From Duganella levis (GTDB taxonomy: Bacteria > Pseudomonadota > Gammaproteobacteria > Burkholderiales > Burkholderiaceae_D), in the NCBI RefSeq assembly GCF_009857605.1, contig NZ_WWCT01000002.1, positions 310,001-374,000 on the forward strand: DNA of 64,000 nt. The letters are read 5' to 3'. A model generated the notes under the pieces. That model was not told the origin of the DNA, ran no database searches, and worked only from the letters and a program-made list of their open reading frames with translations. The stretch's first letter is position 1. Each line of letters begins with the position of its first letter. Below, in pieces: positions 36,718-46,727 of the stretch. The position numbers were made by a program, and so were the translations under genes.

Positions 36718-37827
36718 ATGAAGACACAGCATCAACGTTCGCAAGCGATCGACGTGCTGCGTGGCCTGACGGTCGCGCTGATGATCATGGTGAACATGCC
36801 GGGCACGCCGGAAACCAGCTACGCGCCGTTCCTGCACGCCGCGTGGCACGGGCTGACGCTGACGGACCTGGTGTTCCCGACCTTTATGTTCGTGGTCGGC
36901 ACCGCGCTGGCCTTCACGCTGGACAAGTATGAGGGCATGGGCGAGGCGGCGGTGCTGAAGAAAATCTTCACTCGCACCGCGCTGATTTTCCTGTGCGGCT
37001 TTTTGATGTACTGGTTCCCGTTCATCAGCTTTGATCACGGCGTGTCGGTGATTCCGTTCTCCGGCACGCGCATCTTCGGCGTCCTGCAACGCATCGCGCT
37101 GGGTTACTGCGCCGCGTCGCTGATCCTGCATTACAGCGGCGAGAAGGGGGCGCTGGTATTTGCGGTGCTGGCGCTGTTTGGCTACTGGGCCTTGATGGCC
37201 GGCTTCGGCGACTACACGCTGGCAGGCAATGCGCAGCGCAAGCTGGATTTGCTGCTGGTGGGCGAGGCGCATATGTACCACGGCGAGGGCATCGCCTTCG
37301 ATCCAGAAGGGATACTCAGCACGCTGCCGTCCATCGTCAACTTACTGGCCGGCTACTTCGCCGGACGGCTGGTGCGCCGGCTGGGCGCCAGCTACGAAAC
37401 CATCGCCAGGTTGATGCTGGCCGGCGCGGTGCTGGCGACAGTCGCGCTGTGCTGGAGCAGCGTGTTCCCGCTGAATAAAAAGCTGTGGACCAGTTCCTAC
37501 ACACTGATCGCCATCGCGATTGACCTTGGCGTGCTGTCGCTGCTGCTGTACGTGATTGATCTGCGTGGCCAGCGCGGCTGGACGTATTTCTTTGAGGTGT
37601 TTGGCCGCAACACGCTGTTTATCTACCTGTTCAGCGAGTTGCTGGCAACGCTGTTCTTCATCAACCAGATTGATGGCCTGTCGGTGTTCGACTGGATCTA
37701 TCAACATCTGTTCCGTCCATGGGCCGGCATTTACAACGGCACGCTGCTGTGGGCACTGACCTATATGCTGGGCTGCTGGCTGGTCGGCTACGCGCTGGAC
37801 CGCAAGAAAATCTACATCAAGCTCTGA
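36718..37827 (+). CDS. nagX: NagX-like membrane acyltransferase (DUF5009 / HGSNAT family)
   Basis: This 369-residue protein has about 10-11 transmembrane segments. The N-terminal QAIDVLRGLTVALMIMVNMP and LHAAWHGLTLTDLVFPTFMF with the conserved WHG..D..FP pattern identify the family of bacterial NagX and human heparan-alpha-glucosaminide N-acetyltransferase. NagX recurs in GlcNAc/chitin loci of proteobacteria, though its reaction there is not firmly known; it may acetylate glucosamine units at the inner membrane. It follows the kinase by 28 bases and supports the GlcNAc interpretation of the locus. Confidence 0.82.
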   Translation: MKTQHQRSQAIDVLRGLTVALMIMVNMPGTPETSYAPFLHAAWHGLTLTDLVFPTFMFVVGTALAFTLDKYEGMGEAAVLKKIFTRTALIFLCGFLMYWFPFISFDHGVSVIPFSGTRIFGVLQRIALGYCAASLILHYSGEKGALVFAVLALFGYWALMAGFGDYTLAGNAQRKLDLLLVGEAHMYHGEGIAFDPEGILSTLPSIVNLLAGYFAGRLVRRLGASYETIARLMLAGAVLATVALCWSSVFPLNKKLWTSSYTLIAIAIDLGVLSLLLYVIDLRGQRGWTYFFEVFGRNTLFIYLFSELLATLFFINQIDGLSVFDWIYQHLFRPWAGIYNGTLLWALTYMLGCWLVGYALDRKKIYIKL

Positions 37828-37950
37828 CGCGCCATCCCCGGAATTTGTCGTCCAGTGCCCGTTTTGTGCAGTTCGTCGCATTCCGGACTGGTGGCGCGGC
37901 TGAGCATATTATGCTTATGATAGCTGCAACAACATCTGAGGAATTCCACA

Positions 37951-38718
37951 ATGAAGAAGCTTTTCCAGTTCGGCCTGCTGTTCGCCGCGTTCTGTGCCCT
38001 GTTTAGCCGTGCCAGCGCCGCCGATGAGGTCACTGAAACGCGCATGATTACCGTCGATGCCCGCGTGGTGCGGGTCATGATCGAGGGCGTCATCGATGTC
38101 AAGTTGCGCCAGGGTGACATGCCGTCGCTGAAGATTACCGGCGAAAAACGCTATATGGAGAAGCTGACGGCGTCGCAAACCGGCGACACCTTGCATCTGG
38201 AAAGCGAAGGACGCGGCATCAAGGTCGGCCGCGGCACCACGCGCGCCGAGCTGATCCTGCCCAACCTGCGCCAGGTGGTGTCGGAAGGCGTCGGCAGCAC
38301 CGACATCAACGGTTTTACCGGCGACAAGCTGGAATTGAGCCTCGACGGCGCCGGCAGCATGAAGGTGGTGGCCGATTACCGCGCGCTGAAGGCCAGCCTG
38401 GGCGGTGTCGGCAGCATGAATCTGTGGATCAGCGAGAACGACGAGGCCGACCTGGACCTGCGCGGCGCCGGCTACATCACGCTGGGCGGTCGCAGTAAGT
38501 TGCTGAAAGCCAACCTCGGCGGCGTCGGCAGCCTGAATGCGCAGCAGTTCCAGGCGGATGCGGTGGATATCGATTTGAGCGGCCTGGGCAACGCCACCGT
38601 GAATGCCAAAACCAATGCAACGCTGAACTTGAGCGGCCTGGGATCGGTCATTGTGTATGGCAAGCCGCTGAATCGGAATGTCAGCGTGGATGGCCTGGGC
38701 AAGGTCAGCTGGAAGTAA
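37951..38718 (+). CDS. DUF2807 (GIN domain) secreted protein
   Basis: This 255-residue protein has the signal peptide MKKLFQFGLLFAAFCALFSR (to ASA). The remainder is a repetitive beta-solenoid-like domain with recurring GxGSxxL/V units (VGSTDINGF, GAGSMKVV, GVGSMNLW, GAGYITLG, GVGSLNAQ, GLGNATVN, GLGSVIVY), the hallmark of the DUF2807 or GIN head domain. It is probably exported to the periplasm or cell surface; function is unknown. It is separated from nagX by 123 bases, and no convincing promoter was found there. Confidence 0.8.
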   Translation: MKKLFQFGLLFAAFCALFSRASAADEVTETRMITVDARVVRVMIEGVIDVKLRQGDMPSLKITGEKRYMEKLTASQTGDTLHLESEGRGIKVGRGTTRAELILPNLRQVVSEGVGSTDINGFTGDKLELSLDGAGSMKVVADYRALKASLGGVGSMNLWISENDEADLDLRGAGYITLGGRSKLLKANLGGVGSLNAQQFQADAVDIDLSGLGNATVNAKTNATLNLSGLGSVIVYGKPLNRNVSVDGLGKVSWK

Positions 38719-38741
38719 AACACACCTATATATAACGCGAT

Positions 38742-39350
38742 ATGAAAAAATTCATACTAGCGATGGTCATCGCTCTGGGCTGGCAGTCAGCCGCGATAGC
38801 CGGATTCGCCGAAGGGGCGACTGCGTATAACAACAAGAATTACGCGGTGGCATTGAAAGAAATACGGCCGTTGGCACAGGCCGGCAACGCCGATGCCGAG
38901 CATCTGCTGGGCTTGATGTATTACATGGGCCGCGGCGTGCCGCAGGATTACAAGGCGGCGCTGGAGTGGCACCGCAAGGCGGCGCTCAAGGGCAAGGCCG
39001 ATGCGCAGTATGTGGTCGGCGCCATGTATTACACCGGCAATGCGGTGATCCAGGATCACAAGCAGGCGGTGGGCTGGTTCCGCAAGGCGGCCGAGCAGGG
39101 CCATGTGCAGGCGCAGCAGGTGCTGGGACTGATGTACCGTTATCACATGGGCGGCGTGCCGCAGGATAATGTGATTGCCTATATGTTATGGAACCTGGCG
39201 GCGGCCAATGGCTCGGCCAATGCGGCCGAGCAGCGCTCGCAGGTGATCAAGACCATGACCCAGGAGCAGGTCGAGGAAGGGCAGGCGCTGTCGGCGGCGT
39301 GGAAGGTGAATACGCCGCTGCCGCAGAAGTCGCGCACGGGCGGCGGCTAA
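38742..39350 (+). CDS. Sel1-repeat secreted protein
   Basis: This 202-residue protein has the signal peptide MKKFILAMVIALGWQSAAIA. Three to four Sel1/TPR-like repeats run from about residue 25 to 160 (AEHLLGLMYYMGRGVPQDYK, AQYVVGAMYYTGNAVIQDHK, AQQVLGLMYRYHMGGVPQDN). Such proteins are usually periplasmic scaffolds for protein contacts. No enzymatic motif is seen. It follows the DUF2807 gene by 23 bases. The inverted repeat that follows may end its transcript. Confidence 0.85.
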   Translation: MKKFILAMVIALGWQSAAIAGFAEGATAYNNKNYAVALKEIRPLAQAGNADAEHLLGLMYYMGRGVPQDYKAALEWHRKAALKGKADAQYVVGAMYYTGNAVIQDHKQAVGWFRKAAEQGHVQAQQVLGLMYRYHMGGVPQDNVIAYMLWNLAAANGSANAAEQRSQVIKTMTQEQVEEGQALSAAWKVNTPLPQKSRTGGG

Positions 39351-39366
39351 ACCCCCAAAGCGAAGA

Positions 39367-39396
39367 GGGGTCTGACCCCATACGGGGTCAGACCCC
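39367..39396. repeat. Perfect 13-bp inverted repeat of near-palindromic units
   Basis: GGGGTCTGACCCC, a 4-base spacer ATAC, and the exact reverse complement GGGGTCAGACCCC. Each arm is itself a palindrome around one base. I recall this GGGGTCAGACCCC unit as a dispersed element in several proteobacterial genomes, but could not check. It lies just after the Sel1 gene and could also act as a transcript-end hairpin, although no T-run follows. Confidence 0.8.
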
Positions 39397-39447
39397 GCAG
39401 CGGATCGCCGTGCGGGGTAAAATTGCCCTTTCTTTGAAAGGCTTCCC

Positions 39448-40428
39448 ATGCGCGCGATTGAAATCACCCAGCCCGGCCCGGCCGATGTCCTGAAACTGTG
39501 CGAACGCCCGATGCCGGTGGTGAAGGCCGGCGAGGTGCTGATCAAGGTCCACGCGGCCGGCGTCAACCGCCCCGACGTGTTCCAGCGCCAGGGCAATTAC
39601 GCGCCGCCGCCGGGCGCTTCCGACATCCCCGGCCTGGAAGTGGCCGGCGAGATCGTCGACGGCGATCTGGACTACACTACCCTCGATATCGGCGACCATG
39701 TCTGCGCTTTGGTGCAGGGCGGCGGCTATGCCGAGTACGTTGTTGCGCCAATACAGCAGGTTTTACCGGTGCCGAAAGGCTGGTCCATGCTGGAAGCGGC
39801 TTCAATTCCGGAAAATTACTTCACAGTCTGGAGCAATGTTTTTGACCGTGCCCATCTGACCGCCGGCGAGACTTTACTGGTGCAGGGCGGCAGCTCTGGC
39901 ATCGGCGTCACCGCGATCCAGTTGGCCACCGCCATGGGCCACCGGGTGTTCGCCACCGCCGGTTCCGACGACAAGGTGGCGGCCTGCATGAAACTCGGCG
40001 CCGAGCGCGGCATCAACTACAAAACCGAGGACTTCGCCACCGTCATCAAGTCGCTGACCAATGACCGCGGCGTCGACGTGATTCTCGACATGGTGGCCGG
40101 AGACTACCTGCCACGCGAGGTTTCCTGCCTGGCGGACGACGGCCGCATCGCCATCATCGCCACCCTGGGCGGCGGCAAAGCGACGCTGGACATGGCCCAG
40201 GTGCTGCGCCGCCGGCTGACCATCACCGGCTCCACGCTGCGCCCGCGCTCGGCCGAATTCAAGGGCGCGATCGCCAAAAAGCTGAAGGAGCGGGTGTGGC
40301 CGATGCTGGCTGAACGCAAGATCAAGCCGGTGATCCACACCGTGTTCCCGCTGGAACAGGCCGCCGCCGCCCACGCGCTGATGGAGAGTAGCTCCCACGT
40401 CGGAAAAATCATGTTGCAAGTGATCTGA
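39448..40428 (+). CDS. Quinone oxidoreductase, medium-chain dehydrogenase family (PIG3-like)
   Basis: This 326-residue cytoplasmic protein begins MRAIEITQPGPADVLKLCER. It has the GroES-like domain (AAGVNRPDVFQRQGNYAPPP, the pattern of the TP53I3/PIG3 group) and a Rossmann fold with VQGGSSGIGVTAIQLATAMG. Zinc-binding cysteines are absent, as expected for quinone oxidoreductases. It would reduce quinones with NADPH. It stands alone upstream of tpiA; an AAAGG ribosome site precedes the start. Confidence 0.9.
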   Translation: MRAIEITQPGPADVLKLCERPMPVVKAGEVLIKVHAAGVNRPDVFQRQGNYAPPPGASDIPGLEVAGEIVDGDLDYTTLDIGDHVCALVQGGGYAEYVVAPIQQVLPVPKGWSMLEAASIPENYFTVWSNVFDRAHLTAGETLLVQGGSSGIGVTAIQLATAMGHRVFATAGSDDKVAACMKLGAERGINYKTEDFATVIKSLTNDRGVDVILDMVAGDYLPREVSCLADDGRIAIIATLGGGKATLDMAQVLRRRLTITGSTLRPRSAEFKGAIAKKLKERVWPMLAERKIKPVIHTVFPLEQAAAAHALMESSSHVGKIMLQVI

Positions 40429-40497
40429 ATGGGCATTTCGTTGTAAAATGCGTAGTAAATTTACGGTTTTGGTTAGCCGGGGATGTCCTTTGCCTGT

Positions 40498-40527
40498 TTG
40501 ACCCCGCCTTTTTGGGCGCGGTACAAT
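40498..40527 (+). promoter_or_regulatory. Candidate sigma-70 promoter of tpiA
   Basis: TTGACC (40498-40503), an 18-base spacer and TACAAT (40522-40527) lie 28 bases before the tpiA start codon. Confidence 0.65.
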
Positions 40528-40554
40528 GGCGAGTTATTCATCTTTAGGCTAGCT

Positions 40555-41301
<747 letters not shown>

Positions 41302-41373
41302 ACGCAACGCTGTAGCGGTAAAACTGAAGTAGAAACAAAACGATACAAAACTTTTAATTTGGAATGGAATAAC

Positions 41374-41781
41374 ATGAGCTCCTTGTTCAATCTGGTTATC
41401 ATCGTGCAGGTCGTTTCGGCCCTCGCCATTATCGGTCTGGTGCTGCTGCAGCACGGCAAAGGCGCCGACATGGGCGCAGCCTTCGGCTCGGGCGCCTCGG
41501 GTAGCCTGTTCGGCGCCACCGGCTCCTCGAACTTCATGTCGAAGTCGACCGGCGTCGCTGCTGCCGTCTTCTTCGCCGCCACGCTGGCGCTGTCGTACAT
41601 CACCACCCACCAGACCAACAATGTCAGTGGCGGCGTGATGGATAAACTGCCGGCCGTTACCGCACCGGCGCCGGCCCCGACCAACGCCATTCCTGGCACG
41701 CCAGCGGCCCAGGTAGCCCCGGCGGCATCGGCGCCTGCTGCACCTGCAGCACCGGCGCCAGCAAACTCCATCCCAAAGTAA
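41374..41781 (+). CDS. secG: Preprotein translocase subunit SecG
   Basis: The protein has 135 residues from the ATG at 41374 (an in-frame ATG at 41359 is possible). It has two membrane segments separated by the conserved loop LLQHGKGADMGAAFGSGASG and FGATGSSNFMSKST. A long Ala/Pro-rich tail follows, usual in this family branch. SecG assists the SecYE channel in the inner membrane. It lies between tpiA and tRNA-Leu as in related genomes. Confidence 0.96.
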   Translation: MSSLFNLVIIVQVVSALAIIGLVLLQHGKGADMGAAFGSGASGSLFGATGSSNFMSKSTGVAAAVFFAATLALSYITTHQTNNVSGGVMDKLPAVTAPAPAPTNAIPGTPAAQVAPAASAPAAPAAPAPANSIPK

Positions 41782-41924
41782 TATAATTGTGTAGTTAATT
41801 AGGCGCAGTTGATAATTTTTTAAGTTGTTTGCACATTGTTTTGGCAGTATCGTAGCGAAAATCTTTTGTGCATCAAAATAGTTAAAGATTTATCGTTTTT
41901 CTTCTTGTTTTGACGCAATACGGA

Positions 41925-41953
41925 TTAACAACCGCGTGAAAAAGAAGTAAAAT
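41925..41953 (+). promoter_or_regulatory. Candidate promoter of tRNA-Leu
   Basis: TTAACA (41925-41930), 17 bases, TAAAAT (41948-41953), ending 11 bases before the tRNA 5' end, in an AT-rich stretch. Confidence 0.6.
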
Positions 41954-41964
41954 AACGGCCTTAT

Positions 41965-42049
41965 GCCGACGTGGTGAAATTGGTAGACACGCTATCTTGA
42001 GGGGGTAGTGGCGCAAGCTGTACGAGTTCGAGTCTCGTCGTCGGCACCA
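41965..42049 (+). tRNA. tRNA-Leu (anticodon GAG)
   Basis: The 85-nt tRNA has a 7-bp acceptor stem GCCGACG / CGTCGGC, an encoded CCA at 42047-42049, and a long variable arm typical of leucine tRNAs. The anticodon stem is CTATC / GGTAG with loop TTGAGGG, so the anticodon is GAG (41999-42001), reading CUC and CUU. The T arm contains GAGTTCGAGTCTC. A terminator follows after 10 bases. Confidence 0.97.
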
Positions 42050-42059
42050 GAAAATATAG

Positions 42060-42091
42060 GCCAGCAAGGGTGGTACCAAGCTGGCTTTTTT
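42060..42091 (+). terminator. Rho-independent terminator after tRNA-Leu
   Basis: A 6-bp stem GCCAGC / GCTGGC (42060-42065, 42080-42085) with a 14-base loop that is itself partly self-complementary (GGTACC), followed by six T residues (42086-42091). It separates the tRNA from the nuo operon. Confidence 0.8.
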
Positions 42092-42212
42092 ACGAGGATG
42101 TGTCGTTCGATCCTGGTCAGAGCAGTTTTACGATTGGGGCGAACGTTAAGCGCACCGCAGAGTACCGCGATGTGTCCTTTAAACTGATCGTTCAACATAA
42201 GCTCATCTAATC

Positions 42213-42572
42213 GTGAACCTCGAAAATTATCTCCCCGTCCTGTTGTTCATCCTCGTCGGTCTCGGCGTAGGTATCGCTCCCCAAGTGCTGGGCCACATTC
42301 TCGGCCCGAAAAAGCCTGATGCAGCCAAGCTGTCCCCGTATGAGTGCGGCTTCGAAGCTTTCGAAGATGCGCGCATGAAATTCGACGTGCGTTATTACCT
42401 CGTCGCTATCCTCTTTATTTTGTTCGATCTGGAAACGGCATTCTTCTTCCCGTGGGGCGTCTCCATGCGCGAACTGGGCTGGCAGGGCTTCGTTACGATG
42501 ATGGTGTTCATCGCCGAATTCGTGGTCGGTTTTTGGTATATCTGGAAGAAAGGTGCCCTTGATTGGGAATAA
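42213..42572 (+). CDS. nuoA: NADH-quinone oxidoreductase subunit A
   Basis: The start is GTG (42213) and the product has 119 residues. It is a three-helix membrane subunit with the conserved loop [33 protein letters not shown] (seen in part as [10 protein letters not shown] and KFDVRYY) near the quinone site. It is the first gene of the complex I operon. No clear promoter was recognised in the 121 bases before it, and the ribosome site is weak. Confidence 0.97.
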   Translation: MNLENYLPVLLFILVGLGVGIAPQVLGHILGPKKPDAAKLSPYECGFEAFEDARMKFDVRYYLVAILFILFDLETAFFFPWGVSMRELGWQGFVTMMVFIAEFVVGFWYIWKKGALDWE

Positions 42573-42575
42573 GCC

Positions 42576-43052
42576 ATGGCTATTGAAGGCGTATTAAACG
42601 AAGGTTTCATCACCACCTCGGCCGACAAGCTGATCAACTGGGCGCGTACGGGTTCGATGTTCCCGATGACGTTCGGTCTGGCCTGCTGTGCGGTCGAAAT
42701 GATGCACGTGGGCGCAGCCCGTTACGACATGGACCGCTTCGGCGTGGTGTTCCGTCCCTCGCCACGTCAGTCCGACGTGATGATCGTGGCCGGCACGCTG
42801 TGCAACAAGATGGCCCCGGCACTGCGCAAGGTCTACGACCAGATGCCAGAGCCGCGCTGGGTGATCTCGATGGGTTCCTGCGCCAACGGCGGCGGCTACT
42901 ACCACTACTCTTACTCCGTCGTGCGCGGCTGCGATCGCATCGTGCCGGTCGACGTGTATGTGCCTGGCTGTCCGCCAACCGCTGAAGCCCTGCTGTACGG
43001 CATCATGCAGTTGCAGAACAAGATCAAGCGCACCAACACGATCGCACGCTAA
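42576..43052 (+). CDS. nuoB: NADH-quinone oxidoreductase subunit B
   Basis: This 158-residue peripheral subunit carries iron-sulfur cluster N2, the last electron donor to quinone. The four ligands are visible: Cys37 and Cys38 in [11 protein letters not shown], Cys102 in [10 protein letters not shown] and Cys132 in [11 protein letters not shown]. The gene starts 3 bases after nuoA. Confidence 0.99.
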   Translation: MAIEGVLNEGFITTSADKLINWARTGSMFPMTFGLACCAVEMMHVGAARYDMDRFGVVFRPSPRQSDVMIVAGTLCNKMAPALRKVYDQMPEPRWVISMGSCANGGGYYHYSYSVVRGCDRIVPVDVYVPGCPPTAEALLYGIMQLQNKIKRTNTIAR

Positions 43053-43069
43053 CGGGGGCGCTACACACA

Positions 43070-43663
43070 ATGACTACTCATCTGGAAAAACTCCAAACCG
43101 CCCTCGGCACTGCCCTGGGCGATCGCGTTACTACCATCGTTGCACTGGGCGAAATCACGCTGGAAGTGAAGGGCGCCGATTACTACGCCGTCATGCAGAT
43201 CCTGCGTGACAATGCGGAACTCGGCTTCGACACCGCGATCGACCTGTGCGGCGTGGATTACCTGAGCTATGGCGACGGCATCTGGGAAGGCCAGCGTTTC
43301 GCTGCGGTCGTCCACCTGCTGTCGGTCCAGCACAACTGGCGCGTACGCGTGCGCGCCTTCTGCGCCGACGACGACATGCCGCTGCTGCCATCGATCACGC
43401 CGCTGTGGCGCGCGATGAACTGGTACGAGCGCGAAGCCTTCGACATGTTCGGCATCCTGTTCGAGAACCACAACGACCTGCGCCGCATCCTGACCGACTA
43501 CGGCTTCATCGGCCACCCGTTCCGCAAGGACTTCCCGGTGTCGGGCTACGTCGAAATGCGCTACGACCCAGAGCAGAAGCGCGTGGTCTACCAGCCGGTC
43601 ACCATCGAGCCGCGTGAAAACGTGCCGCGTGTGATCCGCGAAGAAAACTACGGGATTAAATAA
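43070..43663 (+). CDS. nuoC: NADH-quinone oxidoreductase subunit C
   Basis: The product has 197 residues. It carries the 30-kDa subunit signature [20 protein letters not shown] and [20 protein letters not shown]. It belongs to the connecting arm of complex I and is separate from nuoD here, unlike the nuoCD fusion of enterobacteria. Its stop and the nuoD start share one base. Confidence 0.99.
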   Translation: MTTHLEKLQTALGTALGDRVTTIVALGEITLEVKGADYYAVMQILRDNAELGFDTAIDLCGVDYLSYGDGIWEGQRFAAVVHLLSVQHNWRVRVRAFCADDDMPLLPSITPLWRAMNWYEREAFDMFGILFENHNDLRRILTDYGFIGHPFRKDFPVSGYVEMRYDPEQKRVVYQPVTIEPRENVPRVIREENYGIK

Positions 43664-44916
43664 TGGCTGAGATTAAGAACTACACCCTGAACTTTGGCCC
43701 GCAACACCCGGCCGCACACGGCGTGCTGCGCCTGGTGCTGGAGCTGGACGGCGAAGTGATCCAGCGCGCCGACCCGCACATCGGCCTGCTGCACCGCGGC
43801 ACCGAGAAGCTGGCCGAGCAAAAGACCTACCTGCAGTCGGTGCCGTACATGGACCGCCTGGATTACGTGTCGATGATGTGCAACGAGCACGCCTACGTCA
43901 TGGCCATCGAAAAGCTGATGGGCATTGAAGTGCCGCTGCGCGCGCAATACATCCGCGTGATGTTCGACGAGATCACCCGCATCCTGAATCACCTGATGTG
44001 GCTGGGCGCGCACGCGCTGGACGTCGGCGCCATGGGCCCGTTCCTGTACTGCTTCCGCGACCGCGAAGACCTGTTCGACTGCTACGAAGCGGTGTCGGGC
44101 GCGCGCATGCACGCGGCCTACTACCGTCCGGGCGGCGTCTACCGCGACCTGCCGGATGCGATGCCGCAGCACAAGCCATCGATCATCCGTTCGGCCAAGG
44201 CCATCGACAACCTGAACAAGGATCGTCAAGGCTCGATGCTGGACTTCATCGAAGCGTTCACCGCGCGTTTCCCGACCTATGTCGACGAATACGAAACGCT
44301 GCTGACCGACAACCGTATCTGGAAACAGCGTACCGTCGGCATCGGCGTGGTGTCGCCGGAAGACGCGAAAGCGATGGGCTTCACCGGCGCCATGCTGCGC
44401 GGTTCGGGCATCCAGTGGGATCTGCGCAAGCACCAGCCGTATGAAGTGTACGACCTGATGGACTTCGACATTCCAATCGGCACCAACGGCGACTGCTACG
44501 ACCGTTACCTGGTGCGCGTGGAAGAGCTGCGCCAGTCGAACCGCATCATCAAACAATGCGTCGAGTGGCTGCGCAACAATCCAGGTCCCGTCATGACCAG
44601 CAACCGCAAAGTTGCGCCACCAGGCCGCGTGGACATGAAGACCAATATGGAATCGCTGATCCACCACTTCAAGCTGTTCACTGAAGGCTTCCACGTGCCG
44701 CCAGGCGAAGCGTATAGCGCAGTGGAGCACCCGAAAGGCGAGTTCGGCGTCTACCTGATGTCCGACGGCGCCAACAAGCCATACCGCGTGAAACTGCGCG
44801 CTCCAGACTACGCACACTTGCAGTCGCTGGATGAAATGGCGCGTGGCCACATGATTGCCGACGCCGTGACCATTATTGGCACGCAGGACATCGTGTTCGG
44901 CAGTATTGACCGCTAA
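43663..44916 (+). CDS. nuoD: NADH-quinone oxidoreductase subunit D
   Basis: This 417-residue 49-kDa-type subunit begins [20 protein letters not shown] and contains [14 protein letters not shown]. It lines the quinone-binding cavity together with NuoB. The C-terminus ends DIVFGSIDR, as expected for full length. It directly follows nuoC. Confidence 0.99.
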   Translation: MAEIKNYTLNFGPQHPAAHGVLRLVLELDGEVIQRADPHIGLLHRGTEKLAEQKTYLQSVPYMDRLDYVSMMCNEHAYVMAIEKLMGIEVPLRAQYIRVMFDEITRILNHLMWLGAHALDVGAMGPFLYCFRDREDLFDCYEAVSGARMHAAYYRPGGVYRDLPDAMPQHKPSIIRSAKAIDNLNKDRQGSMLDFIEAFTARFPTYVDEYETLLTDNRIWKQRTVGIGVVSPEDAKAMGFTGAMLRGSGIQWDLRKHQPYEVYDLMDFDIPIGTNGDCYDRYLVRVEELRQSNRIIKQCVEWLRNNPGPVMTSNRKVAPPGRVDMKTNMESLIHHFKLFTEGFHVPPGEAYSAVEHPKGEFGVYLMSDGANKPYRVKLRAPDYAHLQSLDEMARGHMIADAVTIIGTQDIVFGSIDR

Positions 44917-44933
44917 GTGCGAGAGGCATAAGT

Positions 44934-45413
44934 ATGTTGTTATCTGAGCAGTGCTACAAAAAAATCGATCGCGAGCTGGCCAAGTACCCAGACGATCAGC
45001 GTCAGTCGGCCGTGATGGCCGCGCTGGCGCACGCCCAGGTCGAACTGGGCTGGATCTCGCCTGACACCATGCAGGAACTGGCGGACTACATCCGCATGCC
45101 GGCGATTGCCGTGCAGGAAGTTGCCACGTTCTACAATATGTACAACCTGAAGCCGGTCGGCAAGCACAAGATCACCGTGTGCACCAACCTGCCTTGCGCC
45201 CTGTCGGGCGGCGAGCGCGCGGCGCACCACCTGAAACAAAAGCTGGGCATCGACTACCGTGACACCACGGCAGACGGCGAGTTCACGCTGATGGAAGGCG
45301 AGTGCATGGGCGCCTGCGGCGATGCGCCGGTACTGCTGGTGAACAATCACCGCATGTGCAGCTTCATGTCCAATGACAAAATCGACTCCCTCGTGGAGGA
45401 ATTGAAGAAATGA
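44934..45413 (+). CDS. nuoE: NADH-quinone oxidoreductase subunit E
   Basis: The 159-residue 24-kDa subunit has a thioredoxin-like fold that carries the [2Fe-2S] cluster N1a. Ligands are in [11 protein letters not shown] and [13 protein letters not shown]. It is part of the NADH-oxidising tip with NuoF and NuoG. The stop overlaps the nuoF start by 4 bases. Confidence 0.99.
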   Translation: MLLSEQCYKKIDRELAKYPDDQRQSAVMAALAHAQVELGWISPDTMQELADYIRMPAIAVQEVATFYNMYNLKPVGKHKITVCTNLPCALSGGERAAHHLKQKLGIDYRDTTADGEFTLMEGECMGACGDAPVLLVNNHRMCSFMSNDKIDSLVEELKK

Positions 45414-46705
45414 CGTCACTCCACGACCGACACATCGATCCAGTCATCCTGGCCGGCCTTAATGGCGACAACTGGCACTTGGAAGACTACGTAAAACGCG
45501 GTGGCTACAGCGCCCTGCGCCGTATCATCGAAGAGAAAATCACCCCGGAACAAATCATCGCCGACCTCAAAGCGTCGTCGTTGCGTGGCCGTGGTGGCGC
45601 AGGTTTCCCGACCGGCCTGAAGTGGAGCTTCATGCCGCGCCAGTTCCCGGGCCAGAAGTACCTCGTCTGCAATACAGATGAGGGCGAGCCGGGTACTTTC
45701 AAGGACCGCGACATCATTCGCTACAACCCGCACGCACTGATCGAAGGCATGGCCATCGGCGCGTACGCGATGGGCATCACCGTGGGTTACAACTACATCC
45801 ACGGCGAGATCTTCCAGGAATACCTGCGCTTTGAAGAAGCGCTGGAAGAGGCGCGCGCCGCCGGCTTCCTGGGCGACAAGATCCTCGGCAGCGAGTTCAG
45901 CTTCCAGCTGCACGCGCACCACGGTTATGGCGCCTACATCTGCGGCGAAGAGACTGCGCTGCTGGAATCGCTGGAAGGCAAAAAAGGCCAGCCGCGCTTC
46001 AAGCCGCCATTCCCGGCGTCGTTCGGCCTGTACGGCAAGCCGACCACCATCAACAACACCGAAACCTTCGCTGCGGTGCCGTTCATCCTGAACATGGGTC
46101 CGGAGAAGTACCTGGCGATTGGCCGTCCGAACAACGGCGGCTCGAAGATCTTCTCGATCTCGGGCGACGTTGAGCGTCCGGGCAACTACGAGGTGCCGCT
46201 GGGCACCCCGTTCGCCAAACTGCTGGAACTGGCAGGCGGCATGCGCGGCGGTAAAAAGATCAAGGCGGTCATCCCTGGCGGTTCGTCCGCTCCAGTGGTG
46301 CGCGGCGAGATCATGATGCAGACCGACCTGGACTACGATTCGATCGCGAAAGCGGGTTCGATGCTGGGTTCGGGCGCGGTCATCGTCATGGACGAGACGC
46401 GTTGCATGGTCAAGGCAATGGAGCGTCTGGCGTACTTCTACTTTGAAGAATCGTGCGGCCAGTGCACCCCATGCCGAGAAGGTACGGGCTGGATGTACCG
46501 CATGATCCACCGTATCGAAAACGGTCAGGGCCGCAAGTCGGATCTGGACGTGCTGAACTCGATCTGCGACAACATCCAGGGCCGCACGATTTGCGCGCTG
46601 GGCGACGCGGCGGCCATGCCGATGCGTGCGTTCATCAAGCAATTCCGCGAAGAATTTGAACATCATATCGAGCACAAGCAATGCTGCGTGCCCGCTTATA
46701 TCTAA
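45410..46705 (+). CDS. nuoF: NADH-quinone oxidoreductase subunit F
   Basis: This 431-residue 51-kDa subunit holds the NADH and FMN site ([30 protein letters not shown]) and cluster N3 ([15 protein letters not shown] and a later Cys). It is the electron entry point of complex I on the cytoplasmic side. It overlaps nuoE by 4 bases. Confidence 0.99.
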   Translation: MTSLHDRHIDPVILAGLNGDNWHLEDYVKRGGYSALRRIIEEKITPEQIIADLKASSLRGRGGAGFPTGLKWSFMPRQFPGQKYLVCNTDEGEPGTFKDRDIIRYNPHALIEGMAIGAYAMGITVGYNYIHGEIFQEYLRFEEALEEARAAGFLGDKILGSEFSFQLHAHHGYGAYICGEETALLESLEGKKGQPRFKPPFPASFGLYGKPTTINNTETFAAVPFILNMGPEKYLAIGRPNNGGSKIFSISGDVERPGNYEVPLGTPFAKLLELAGGMRGGKKIKAVIPGGSSAPVVRGEIMMQTDLDYDSIAKAGSMLGSGAVIVMDETRCMVKAMERLAYFYFEESCGQCTPCREGTGWMYRMIHRIENGQGRKSDLDVLNSICDNIQGRTICALGDAAAMPMRAFIKQFREEFEHHIEHKQCCVPAYI

Positions 46706-46727
46706 GCTGCGTCAGGTAACGATCACC

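Noticed and set aside
42092..42212. A nuo operon promoter in the gap before nuoA
   Set aside because: Several partial -35/-10 matches exist, but none is good enough to report.
46626..46727. A longer NuoG starting inside nuoF
   Set aside because: Family proteins start at [20 protein letters not shown] sequence; the upstream codons are nuoF read in another frame.
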